From positions 1-6,708 of the forward strand of contig CAYMWA010000186.1 of NCBI GenBank assembly GCA_964393795.1: a DNA stretch of 6,708 nt, in the 5' to 3' direction. Shown here piece by piece: positions 1 to 5,403 of this stretch (position 1 is the stretch's first letter; each line of letters opens with the position of its first letter). Source of the stretch: Chryseosolibacter sp964393795 (GTDB lineage: Bacteria > Bacteroidota > Bacteroidia > Cytophagales > Cyclobacteriaceae). Made by a program: the position numbers and the translations under genes. The notes beneath the pieces were generated by a model. That model worked only from the letters and a program-made list of their open reading frames with translations. It was not told the origin of the DNA and did no database searches.

Positions 1-33
1 TGGATGGCGTCGAATTTGGCGTATGATATATAA
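1..33 (+). CDS. metH: 3' end of methionine synthase (MetH), partial
   Basis: Reading from base 1 in frame 1 gives WMASNLAYDI and a TAA stop at 31-33. From memory, E. coli MetH ends in WLAPNLGYDAD, so W, A, N, L, Y and D match at the same spacing; this is the end of the AdoMet-binding activation domain. Cobalamin-dependent methionine synthase transfers the methyl group of 5-methyltetrahydrofolate to homocysteine in the cytoplasm. The next metabolic gene on the same strand is metF, which makes that methyl donor, and metH-metF neighbourhoods are common in bacteria. Only ten codons are visible, so the call depends on the tail motif plus context. The stop codon directly touches the octamer array that follows. 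Confidence 0.68.
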   Translation, partial: WMASNLAYDI

Positions 34-201
34 TGTGTTAATGTGTTAATGTGTTCATGTGTTCGTGTGTTCATGTGTGCCCCGGTCCCTGAGCCTGCCT
101 GTCGGTGTTTTGGTCTGCGCGTCGCAGGCAGGTTCCGTCGAAGGGCCGGGTTGCTGCTTGGATATTAAGGTGTTGAGGTGTTGGGGTGTTAATGTGTTCG
201 G
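31..201 (+). repeat. Octamer-array element with GC-rich hairpin core, copy A
   Basis: Five near-identical octamers run from 35 to 74 (GTGTTAAT twice, GTGTTCAT, GTGTTCGT, GTGTTCAT). A GC-rich core follows at 79-150, then four more degenerate octamers beginning GTGTT at 170-201. The core folds on paper into a two-tier hairpin. The outer arms 81-90 (CCCGGTCCCT) and 141-150 (AAGGGCCGGG) pair with one G-T wobble and one mismatch. The inner arms 94-101 (CCTGCCTG) and 125-132 (CAGGCAGG) pair perfectly and extend by two pairs past a bulged T at 102. A second copy in the same orientation lies at 1711-1938. The element starts at the stop codon of the upstream gene and could act as its terminator, though there is no U-tract. 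Confidence 0.85.
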
Positions 202-299
202 AATCTGAAGAGTTGTGGGCTGTTTGAAGTTGCAGGCTCTGCTGTGTTGTTTTGTTTTGGAAGGTGTTGGATGAAACACGTTGAATAAAATGGAGTCAG

Positions 300-307
300 T
301 AGATTTG
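300..307 (+). promoter_or_regulatory. Possible Bacteroidota -7 promoter box
   Basis: TAGATTTG matches the Bacteroidota sigma-A -7 consensus TAnnTTTG exactly and lies 20 bases before the start codon of the four-helix gene. The AT-rich bases after it (TTATATAAA) would leave a very short leader. There is no TTTG at the usual 19-21 base distance upstream (around 275-280), so the -33 element is weak or absent. If real, it gives the four-helix gene, and perhaps metF behind it, a promoter independent of metH. Confidence 0.4.
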
Positions 308-326
308 TTATATAAACCCTCTCATT

Positions 327-698
327 ATGAAAGTTCAAAAGTTTGAAGATTTGAAATGCTGGCAGGCTGCCAGGCAGCTTGTGAAATTGGTGTATGTTAC
401 ATCGCGTAACGGGATACTAGCTTCGGATTTTGGTACAAAGGATCAATTCCGGCGTGCTGCATTGAGTTCCATGAACAACATCGCTGAAGGCTTCGGACGG
501 TTTGGGGATAAGGATTTTATCAAATTCTTGAATATATCGCAAAGCTCAGTCCTCGAGGTAAAAAGCATGTTATATGTTTTGTCCGATCTGGAATATGCTG
601 CGGCAGACCAAATTGAAGCGATTAGACTGAAAGCAGATGAGACGCGAAACCTGACCCTTGGACTGATTCGATACCTGATGAGCGGAAGGCAACCATGA
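327..698 (+). CDS. Four-helix bundle protein (23S rRNA intervening-sequence / S23 type)
   Basis: This 123-residue protein carries the family signatures in order: FEDLKCWQAARQL at residues 6-18, DQFRRAALSSMNNIAEGFGR at 39-58, and the FIKFLNISQSSVLEVKS stretch at 64-80. The rest is helical. The length is typical of the family (PF05635/TIGR02436), whose members form small four-helix bundles that oligomerise. Some are encoded in intervening sequences inside 23S rRNA genes, and the Avd accessory proteins of diversity-generating retroelements share the fold. No rRNA or reverse transcriptase lies in this window, so the molecular role of this stand-alone copy is unknown. No Shine-Dalgarno precedes the ATG; a possible -7 box is at 300-307. 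The TGA stop (696-698) falls inside the first unit of the octamer array. With flanking arrays in opposite orientation, the gene looks like cargo of a cassette placed between metH and metF. Confidence 0.93.
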   Translation: MKVQKFEDLKCWQAARQLVKLVYVTSRNGILASDFGTKDQFRRAALSSMNNIAEGFGRFGDKDFIKFLNISQSSVLEVKSMLYVLSDLEYAAADQIEAIRLKADETRNLTLGLIRYLMSGRQP

Positions 699-751
699 AC
701 ACATGAACACATGAACACATTAACACATCAACACCCCAACACATTGAACAA
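694..751 (+). repeat. Inverted octamer array (ATGAACAC) directly before metF
   Basis: Seven 8-bp units fill the whole gap between the four-helix gene and metF: ATGAACAC three times from 695, then ATTAACAC, ATCAACAC, CCCAACAC and ATTGAACA. The unit is the reverse complement of the GTGTTCAT octamer at 35-78 and 1718-1796, so this array is inverted relative to copies A and B. It contains no GC-rich core. It ends one base before the metF start codon, so it forms the complete untranslated spacer and leaves no room for a Shine-Dalgarno or a separate promoter. Confidence 0.92.
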
Positions 752-755
752 ATGA
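695..755 (+). promoter_or_regulatory. Chain of overlapping micro-ORFs leading into metF
   Basis: The repeat generates overlapping stop/start tetramers (ATGA). The four-helix stop TGA (696-698) overlaps an ATG at 695-697. That ATG reads M-N-T and stops at 704-706, overlapping the ATG at 703-705, which again reads M-N-T and stops at 712-714. That stop overlaps the ATG at 711-713, which opens a 14-codon frame ending at TGA 753-755, overlapping the metF ATG at 752-754. Four consecutive ATGA junctions therefore connect the four-helix gene to metF. ATGA overlaps are a known arrangement for translational coupling; that they work this way here is inference. Without Shine-Dalgarno sequences, reinitiation could matter for metF expression. 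Confidence 0.4.
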
Positions 756-1708
756 AAGTCTGCGACCATATTGCCAATGCCAATGGCAAAACCATGTTTA
801 CGATCGAAATTCTTCCGCCGTTGAAGGGGGAGAATATTCGGAATCTTTATAATAACCTTGACCCGTTGATGGAGTTCAAGCCTCCGTTTATCGATGTAAC
901 TTATCATCGGGAGGAGTATGTGTACAAAATCAAAGAGAACGGGTTGTTGGAAAAGCGATCCATTCGGAAGCGACCAGGCACGGTCGGCATTTGTGCAGCC
1001 ATCCAGAACCATTATAAGGTAGACACGATCCCGCATATCATTTGCGGCGGTTTCAGTAAGGAGGAAACCGAGAACGCACTCATCGACCTCCACTTTCTCG
1101 GCATCGACAACGTGCTGGTCTTACAGGGCGATGGCATCAAGAATGAAGGACGGTTTACGCCAGAACCTGACGGACATAAATATGCCTCGGAGCTGCTACA
1201 GCAGGTGGTGAATATGAATCAAGGCCGCTACCTCGATGAGGAGCTGCCTGATGCGGCACCCACCAGTTTCTGCATTGGCGTGGCCGGCTATCCAGAAAAA
1301 CACTTCGCTGCACCTAACCTCAAGACGGATCTGAAATATTTGAAGTTGAAGGTCGACCTGGGTGCTGAATATGTGGTGACGCAAATGTTTTTCGACAACA
1401 GCAAGTACTTCGATTTTGTTGACAGGTGTCGTGAGGCGGGGATCAATGTGCCCATCATTCCGGGCCTCAAGCCCATCACCACAAAGGCACAAAGCAGTAT
1501 TCTGCCCACGACGTTTCATATCGACATACCGGAAGACCTTGCCGATGAAGTCGATAAGTGCAAGGACAACAAGGAAGTCAAGGAGGTCGGTATACGCTGG
1601 GCGATAGAGCAGTCGAAGGAACTGATCAAAAGGGGAGTGCCTACCCTGCACTTCTATTCAATGGGGAAATCGGATCCGATATATAGAATAGCGAAGGAAT
1701 TGTTCTAA
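752..1708 (+). CDS. metF: Methylenetetrahydrofolate reductase
   Basis: This 318-residue cytoplasmic flavoenzyme reduces 5,10-methylenetetrahydrofolate to 5-methyltetrahydrofolate, the methyl donor for methionine synthase. The single (beta/alpha)8 barrel shows the expected landmarks: FTIEILPP at residues 16-23 with the conserved Glu19, NVLVLQGD at 120-127 matching the LRGD motif with Asp127, IGVAGYPEKH at 175-184, GAEYVVTQMFFD at 204-215, IPGLKPI at 236-242 and GVPTLHFYSMG at 295-305. The length fits bacterial MetF, which lacks the regulatory domain of the eukaryotic enzyme. The ATG at 752 is chosen because MKVCDHI... is a normal MetF beginning and the frame upstream has no other ATG before a stop at 704-706. 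The MetH-like tail at 1-33 suggests an original metH-metF unit now separated by about 720 bp. Octamer arrays of opposite orientation sit immediately before the start and after the TAA stop. Confidence 0.97.
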   Translation: MKVCDHIANANGKTMFTIEILPPLKGENIRNLYNNLDPLMEFKPPFIDVTYHREEYVYKIKENGLLEKRSIRKRPGTVGICAAIQNHYKVDTIPHIICGGFSKEETENALIDLHFLGIDNVLVLQGDGIKNEGRFTPEPDGHKYASELLQQVVNMNQGRYLDEELPDAAPTSFCIGVAGYPEKHFAAPNLKTDLKYLKLKVDLGAEYVVTQMFFDNSKYFDFVDRCREAGINVPIIPGLKPITTKAQSSILPTTFHIDIPEDLADEVDKCKDNKEVKEVGIRWAIEQSKELIKRGVPTLHFYSMGKSDPIYRIAKELF

Positions 1709-1710
1709 TG

Positions 1711-1938
1711 GGTTAATGTGTTAATGTGTTAATGTGTTCGTGTGTTCATGGGTGGGGTGTTGATGTGTTCGTGTGTTCGTGTGTTCATGTGTTCATGTGG
1801 TGCCCCGGTCCTTGAGTTTGCCTGCCGGTGGTTTGGCCTGCGCGCCGGCAGGCAGGCGCTGCCGGGGCATTGGCTAAACACGCGCCAGGCAGGCCTGCCT
1901 AAGGGCCGGGTTGGTGCTTCAATCAATAGGGTGTTCAT
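1711..1938 (+). repeat. Octamer-array element with GC-rich hairpin core, copy B
   Basis: Octamers GTGTTAAT, GTGTTCGT and GTGTTCAT run from 1718 to 1796, interrupted by a short irregular stretch at 1750-1756. A core homologous to copy A follows at about 1801-1916, and one octamer remains at 1931-1938. The core has perfect inner arms TGCCTGCCGG (1819-1828) and CCGGCAGGCA (1845-1854) with a 16-base loop, and outer arms CCCGGTCCTT (1804-1813) and AAGGGCCGGG (1901-1910) pairing with one G-T wobble. Compared with copy A it carries extra sequence at about 1855-1900, including the perfect palindrome AGGCAGGCCTGCCT (1887-1900). It begins three bases after the metF stop and may serve as a structured 3' end for that transcript. 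Confidence 0.85.
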
Positions 1939-1946
1939 GTGGACAA

Positions 1947-2026
1947 CCAACTGGCAACCGGCAAACCGGTAACTGGCAACTGCCAACCGGCAAACCGGCA
2001 ACTGGCAACCGGAAGCAACCGGCAAC
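1947..2026. repeat. Heptamer array (CYGGCAA type)
   Basis: Degenerate 7-8 bp units of the form CTGGCAA, CCGGCAA, ACCGGCAA and CTGCCAA follow one another for about 80 bases. This is a different repeat family from the octamers to the left and from the CTGCAAC array to the right. It lies in the gene-free gap between convergent metF and the DUF4136 gene. No coding potential is evident, since a 7-bp period changes frame with each unit. Confidence 0.8.
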
Positions 2027-2033
2027 GCGGCCT

Positions 2034-2068
2034 GCTCGCAGCTACAAAGCGAGCGCTCTCGGGCTCGC
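2034..2068. repeat. Short GC-rich hairpin region between heptamer arrays
   Basis: GCTCGC (2034-2039) can pair with GCGAGC (2049-2054) around a nine-base loop. The same GCGAGC can instead pair with a second GCTCGC at 2063-2068, and GAGCGCTC (2051-2058) is itself palindromic. It lies between the convergent metF and DUF4136 genes and could help end transcription, but no T-run follows on either strand, so a terminator role is only a possibility. Confidence 0.45.
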
Positions 2069-2079
2069 CCTAAATGTAC

Positions 2080-2121
2080 TTGCAACCTGCAACATGCAAC
2101 CTGCAACCTGCAACCTGCAAC
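2080..2121. repeat. Heptamer array (CTGCAAC) ending at a stop codon
   Basis: Six perfectly phased heptamers, TTGCAAC, CTGCAAC, ATGCAAC and CTGCAAC three times, occupy 2080-2121. The next three bases, CTA (2122-2124), are the TAG stop codon of the DUF4136 gene on the other strand. The array therefore meets the coding sequence without a single spacer base. The stop itself begins with CT, like a unit, so the repeat may have supplied part of it. Confidence 0.92.
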
Positions 2122-2691
2122 CTACTTCCGGGTGTATTCCTTCGCGCGCTGATCGAACTCGTCGAAGATCATATTCACCGCTTGTCGGATGGCGCTCTCA
2201 TCTTTGTTGAAAGCGTTATTCTCAATGAGACCTGAGGCAAAGCCTTGCCACACGACCTGGCCAGATTCGCGGTCGGCGATTGAAAGCAGAAGTGTCCCCG
2301 CCTCGACATTGTAAGAGGTGGTATCTTCTGGTTCGCGGTATCGTTCATCGCCCCAGTAGGTCTCGCCGTAACCTTCATAGCCCTTCAACGTCACGGGCTC
2401 ATCAAAGACGCGAAAGTTGACGATGAGATCAGGGTTGTTCGACTGCATTTCGTATCCCAGTCCCATAAGTTCTCCCTTAACCGCGTCTCGTATCATGGAC
2501 TTCATCGTAAGGTCGTTGAGGAAATACATGCCCTCATCCAACCATGTGTCCACCTGAGACGACCAATAAAACGTCTTGTACTTGCTGAAGTCAGCCTCCA
2601 GCGACCTGTCCGATTCTACTTGTATAGTCTGTGCATTTGAAGCACACATGAATCCAATGGACATCAAACATAAAAACATTATCTTTTTCAT
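2122..2691 (-). CDS. Exported DUF4136 domain protein
   Basis: Using the start at 2691 gives 189 residues. A signal peptide covers residues 1-20: two lysines, a hydrophobic stretch MFLCLMSIGFMC, then ASNA before Gln21. Cys16 lacks a convincing lipobox (GFMC), so cleavage by signal peptidase I is more likely than lipidation. The remainder fits DUF4136: DFSKYKTFYW (34-43), AVKGELMGLGY (70-80), DLIVNF (88-93), EAGTLLLSIADRESGQVVWQG (about 130-150) and a C-terminal AIRQAVNMIFDEF helix (168-179). The family is widespread in envelopes of Gram-negative bacteria and its function is unknown. The ATG at 2691 (or 2694) is preferred over one at 2727 because AAGGAG lies 6 bases before it and the longer form would place 12 charged residues ahead of the signal peptide. 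It follows the DJ-1/PfpI gene on the same strand but is probably separated from it by a hairpin at 2797-2824. Confidence 0.9.
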   Translation of the reverse strand: MKKIMFLCLMSIGFMCASNAQTIQVESDRSLEADFSKYKTFYWSSQVDTWLDEGMYFLNDLTMKSMIRDAVKGELMGLGYEMQSNNPDLIVNFRVFDEPVTLKGYEGYGETYWGDERYREPEDTTSYNVEAGTLLLSIADRESGQVVWQGFASGLIENNAFNKDESAIRQAVNMIFDEFDQRAKEYTRK

Positions 2692-2697
2692 CATTAT

Positions 2698-2703
2698 CTC
2701 CTT
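2698..2703 (-). promoter_or_regulatory. Shine-Dalgarno deciding the DUF4136 start
   Basis: On the - strand AAGGAG is followed by six bases (ATAATG) and then the ATG at 2691. This is a strong ribosome binding site, unusual in a window where the other visible starts have none. It supports starting at 2691, or at the adjacent ATG at 2694, rather than at 2727. Confidence 0.7.
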
Positions 2704-2796
2704 TTTTGTTATTACTACTTTTGTCATTGTCTATGATTGATTTCTCTCGCGCAGAAGCGCCCGTTATTGAGCGTCATCCTTGCGATTGTTGAAGTA

Positions 2797-2824
2797 GCCC
2801 TGCAGCCAATGACGACTGCAGGGC
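2797..2824 (-). terminator. Hairpin after the DJ-1/PfpI gene, likely terminator
   Basis: GCCCTGCAG (2797-2805) and CTGCAGGGC (2816-2824) form a perfect 9-bp stem with a 10-base loop, 19 bases after the TCA-complement stop of the DJ-1/PfpI gene. On the - strand the stem is preceded by an A/T-rich stretch (GAAATTT) but followed by TACTTCAACA, which is only weakly T-rich. Rho-independent termination is plausible but not certain; position is the main argument. Confidence 0.5.
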
Positions 2825-2843
2825 AAATTTCTCTACGCAATCC

Positions 2844-3392
2844 TCAGGCATGTACGCCTTCCGCGAGCTCTTCAAGCAGCTTTTTGTTGAAAGCGTCGAG
2901 ATCCCTGGGTGAGCGGCTGCTCACTAAGCCGTTGTCGACAACCACTTCCTTGTCAACCCAGTTCACGCCGGCGTTGACGAGATCTGTTTTTATAGAAGGG
3001 TAGGACGTCATCGTCCGGTCGGTGAGCATACCGGTTTCGATCATCGTCTGCGGACCATGGCAGATCACCGCCAACGGCTTCGAGGCCTCCAGGAAATGGC
3101 GGATGAAGTCGACGGCTTTTTTGTTCATCCGAAGTTTGTCGGGATTCATCACGCCACCCGGCAACATCAGGCCGTCATAATCCGCCGGATTCGCTTCGTC
3201 AATGTGTCTGTCTACCGACACGGTGATCCCCCAGTCAGTTTCATCCCAGGCGCGTACTTCCTTGTTCTGTGGAGATATAATTTCCACCGTAACACCTGCT
3301 TCTTCCATTGCCTGCTTTGGACTTACCAGTTCAATCTGTTCAAATCCGTTTTCAGTAAGTATAGCGACTTTTAAATCTTTGAGATTGGCCAT
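2844..3392 (-). CDS. DJ-1/PfpI family protein (class I glutamine amidotransferase-like)
   Basis: The protein is 182 residues from the ATG at 3392. It has the PfpI/YhbO layout: a first strand KVAILTENGFEQIEL (8-22) with conserved Glu18, DGLMLPGG (73-80), and the nucleophile elbow AVICHGPQT (108-116) with Cys111 followed by His112, the expected catalytic pair. SRSPRDLDAF near the C-terminus also fits the family. Members are cytoplasmic stress proteins variously reported as cysteine proteases, glyoxalases or deglycases; which activity applies cannot be told from sequence. The start at 3392 is chosen over an in-frame ATG nine codons upstream because AAGGA lies six bases before it. It lies 97 bases downstream of recQ on the same strand, with no repeat array in the gap and no clear promoter or terminator seen there, so co-transcription with recQ is possible. 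Confidence 0.93.
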   Translation of the reverse strand: MANLKDLKVAILTENGFEQIELVSPKQAMEEAGVTVEIISPQNKEVRAWDETDWGITVSVDRHIDEANPADYDGLMLPGGVMNPDKLRMNKKAVDFIRHFLEASKPLAVICHGPQTMIETGMLTDRTMTSYPSIKTDLVNAGVNWVDKEVVVDNGLVSSRSPRDLDAFNKKLLEELAEGVHA

Positions 3393-3398
3393 AAGTAT

Positions 3399-3403
3399 TC
3401 CTT
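3399..3403 (-). promoter_or_regulatory. Shine-Dalgarno of the DJ-1/PfpI gene
   Basis: On the - strand AAGGA is followed by six bases (ATACTT) and the ATG at 3392, the same spacing as the DUF4136 ribosome binding site. It settles the choice between this ATG and the one at 3419. Confidence 0.65.
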
Positions 3404-3489
3404 TTAAGTTGTGATGCATACCCGGGCAGAAAAATTGTGCCTGTGGTGTGCTTCGGCCGCCGGTTTCGACGTGCCAGTTGTGACGACGG

Positions 3490-5403
3490 TCAGCCCGCGA
3501 GCCGGTGGATGTACGCGTGGAAGGGTTCCGCTATGCGGCTGTTTTCATTGTCTGCGATCACGTAGCGGATTTCGCCAAAGCTGTATGTTTCGCCAAGATG
3601 TTGTCGGATCGGTGTCAGTGTTGTTCCACCTACTTGCGCGATTGCCTTCCGAATGGCATCAATACGCGGCTGCTCAAGCAGTTCGTCCAGCGGGAGTTCC
3701 CCTTGTGCGACGTAATATGCGAGATGTCCTTCGATAGTACCGGGGCTCAGCTTTCTTACCGACGCAATGGCGTCAACCGATTTTCCCTGTCGGAAGAGCG
3801 CCAGGCTCTGCCGTTTGGTGGAGCTGTCGCGCGGAACGCGACCGTTTCTTGCCGGCGATACTTTTGAGTCCATCCGACTCTTTAGATTTCGCCGCTGGCA
3901 ATAGACCCGCACGGCCGTCAGGAAGGTGTTTCCATATTTGCGCAGTTTCACTTCTCCGAATCCGGATATGCGACCGAGTGCAGTGAGGTCATCCGGCAAG
4001 TACGTGGCCATTTCCATGAGTGTGGTGTCGGCGAGGATAATGTAGGGCGCGAGATTCGCTTTCGCGGCGATCCGCCGCCGTACGATCTTCAGCTCCTGGT
4101 AAAGAGGTGCTTCATAGGACGGCTGAGTCTCGCTGAGATCATCCGGAAAAACTGAATGCAATCCGTCAAGGATGTTGTGCGTTTTCGCGGTCGCCCGAAA
4201 TGCACCATTGTTCAAACACACATCGCAATTCCCGCAATTGTCTCCGGTTTGTTCATCGAAGTAATTCAGCAGGTATTTCCGCCGGCATGTCGCGAGCTCG
4301 CCATAGGTTGCCATTTGATCCAGCTTCTTCAGCAGAATTTCGGTTTGTTCCGGATTGTCTTCGATCGTAGCAAATCGCCTCATCTTCATTACGTCGCCAT
4401 AGCCAAAAAAGAGTAAGGCTTCGCTATCCAGTCCGTCACGACCGGCGCGGCCCGTTTCCTGATAATAGCTCTCGATGTTTTTGGGAAGGTCCATGTGAAC
4501 CACATACCGGACGTTGGATTTGTTGATGCCCATGCCGAAGGCGATTGTCGCGACGATGATCTTCACTTCATCGCGTAAGAACATCTCCTGGTTTTCGGTA
4601 CGTTGCGCGCGTTGCATGCCCGCGTGATAGGGGAGTGCGCTGAAACCGTGAAGTTTCAGGTCGTCAGCAAGCGCCTCGGTCGATTTACGGGAGAGGCAGT
4701 AAATAATGCCTGATTCATCGCGTCGATCGTCAAGGAACCGGAGCAGTTTTCCAAACACGTCATATTTCTTTTGCTCCACCCGGTACCGGATGTTGGGGCG
4801 GTTAAAGCTCGAGATAAAGATAGCCGGATCGTTCAGTTCCAGCTTTTCCAGAATATCCTTTTGCGTGAGTTTGTCGGCCGTGGCCGTAAGTGCAATGACA
4901 GGCACGTCCGGAAAACGTTTCTTCAGAGTGGACAGCATCCGGTATTCGGGACGGAAGTCGTGCCCCCACTGTGAAATACAGTGTGCCTCATCGATACTGA
5001 TGAGACTGACGCCGGATGCTTCCAGCGTGTTCAGCAGCGTTGTACCATTGCCGAGCAGTCTCTCCGGGGCCAGGTACAACAGTTTGAGCTTCTTGTCACG
5101 TGCATCACGAAGGATACGTTCGTGTTCCTGGTAGGTCTGTGTCGAATTGAGGTACGCCGCATGAATGCCGTGAAGCCGAAGCGCGTCGACCTGGTCTTTC
5201 ATGAGCGCAATGAGGGGCGAGATTACAATTGTCAGCCCGTCGAGCATGAGTGCCGGAATCTGATAGCAAAGTGACTTCCCGCCGCCCGTCGGCATCAGTA
5301 CGAAGGTGTCCTTCTTTTCCAGTACCGCGTTGATAATGGCTTCCTGATGGAGGCGAAATCCAGCATAGCCGAAGTGTTTCTTGAGGGTGTTGAGAGGGTC
5401 CAT
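3490..5403 (-). CDS. recQ: ATP-dependent DNA helicase RecQ, form without an obvious RQC winged helix
   Basis: This 637-residue superfamily 2 helicase unwinds DNA 3' to 5' and acts in recombination and fork repair. Motifs in order: FRLHQ (16-20, motif 0), PTGGGKS (38-44, Walker A), IDEAH (137-141, motif II) with the aromatic-rich loop CISQWGHDFRPEY (142-154), ALTATA (171-176), SFNRPNIRY (199-207), YHAGM (259-263), IAFGMGINK (287-295) and QETGRAGRDG (315-324, motif VI with the arginine finger). Zinc-binding cysteines are at 373, 390, 393 and 396. An HRDC domain spans about 432-505, followed by an HTH_40-like helix-turn-helix at about 530-575 and a final helical segment. Only about 35 residues separate the zinc site from HRDC, where classical RecQ has a winged-helix RQC domain of roughly 100 residues. 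There is no Shine-Dalgarno; the heptamer array starts at the base immediately upstream of the ATG. Confidence 0.96.
   Translation of the reverse strand: MDPLNTLKKHFGYAGFRLHQEAIINAVLEKKDTFVLMPTGGGKSLCYQIPALMLDGLTIVISPLIALMKDQVDALRLHGIHAAYLNSTQTYQEHERILRDARDKKLKLLYLAPERLLGNGTTLLNTLEASGVSLISIDEAHCISQWGHDFRPEYRMLSTLKKRFPDVPVIALTATADKLTQKDILEKLELNDPAIFISSFNRPNIRYRVEQKKYDVFGKLLRFLDDRRDESGIIYCLSRKSTEALADDLKLHGFSALPYHAGMQRAQRTENQEMFLRDEVKIIVATIAFGMGINKSNVRYVVHMDLPKNIESYYQETGRAGRDGLDSEALLFFGYGDVMKMRRFATIEDNPEQTEILLKKLDQMATYGELATCRRKYLLNYFDEQTGDNCGNCDVCLNNGAFRATAKTHNILDGLHSVFPDDLSETQPSYEAPLYQELKIVRRRIAAKANLAPYIILADTTLMEMATYLPDDLTALGRISGFGEVKLRKYGNTFLTAVRVYCQRRNLKSRMDSKVSPARNGRVPRDSSTKRQSLALFRQGKSVDAIASVRKLSPGTIEGHLAYYVAQGELPLDELLEQPRIDAIRKAIAQVGGTTLTPIRQHLGETYSFGEIRYVIADNENSRIAEPFHAYIHRLAG

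Noticed and set aside
55..279. 74-codon - strand frame over copy A
   Set aside because: It is translated octamer repeat plus low-complexity sequence, without start signals or a recognisable domain.
327..698. Intervening sequence inside a 23S rRNA gene
   Set aside because: The four-helix gene belongs to a family known from such insertions, but no rRNA sequence flanks it here.
443..718. 91-codon - strand frame antisense to the four-helix gene
   Set aside because: It is a shadow of a well-supported gene and begins in the octamer array.
1729..2210. Open frames on both strands across copy B and the heptamer arrays
   Set aside because: They consist of translated repeats (for example H-E-H-M-N-T or L-Q-P-A-T) and overlap the end of the DUF4136 gene.
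2692..2727. Longer DUF4136 start at 2727
   Set aside because: It would put twelve mostly polar and charged residues before the signal peptide and translate through a strong AAGGAG site.
3393..3419. Longer DJ-1/PfpI start at 3419
   Set aside because: The ATG at 3392 has AAGGA at six-base spacing and begins where family homology begins; the extra nine residues cover the ribosome binding site.
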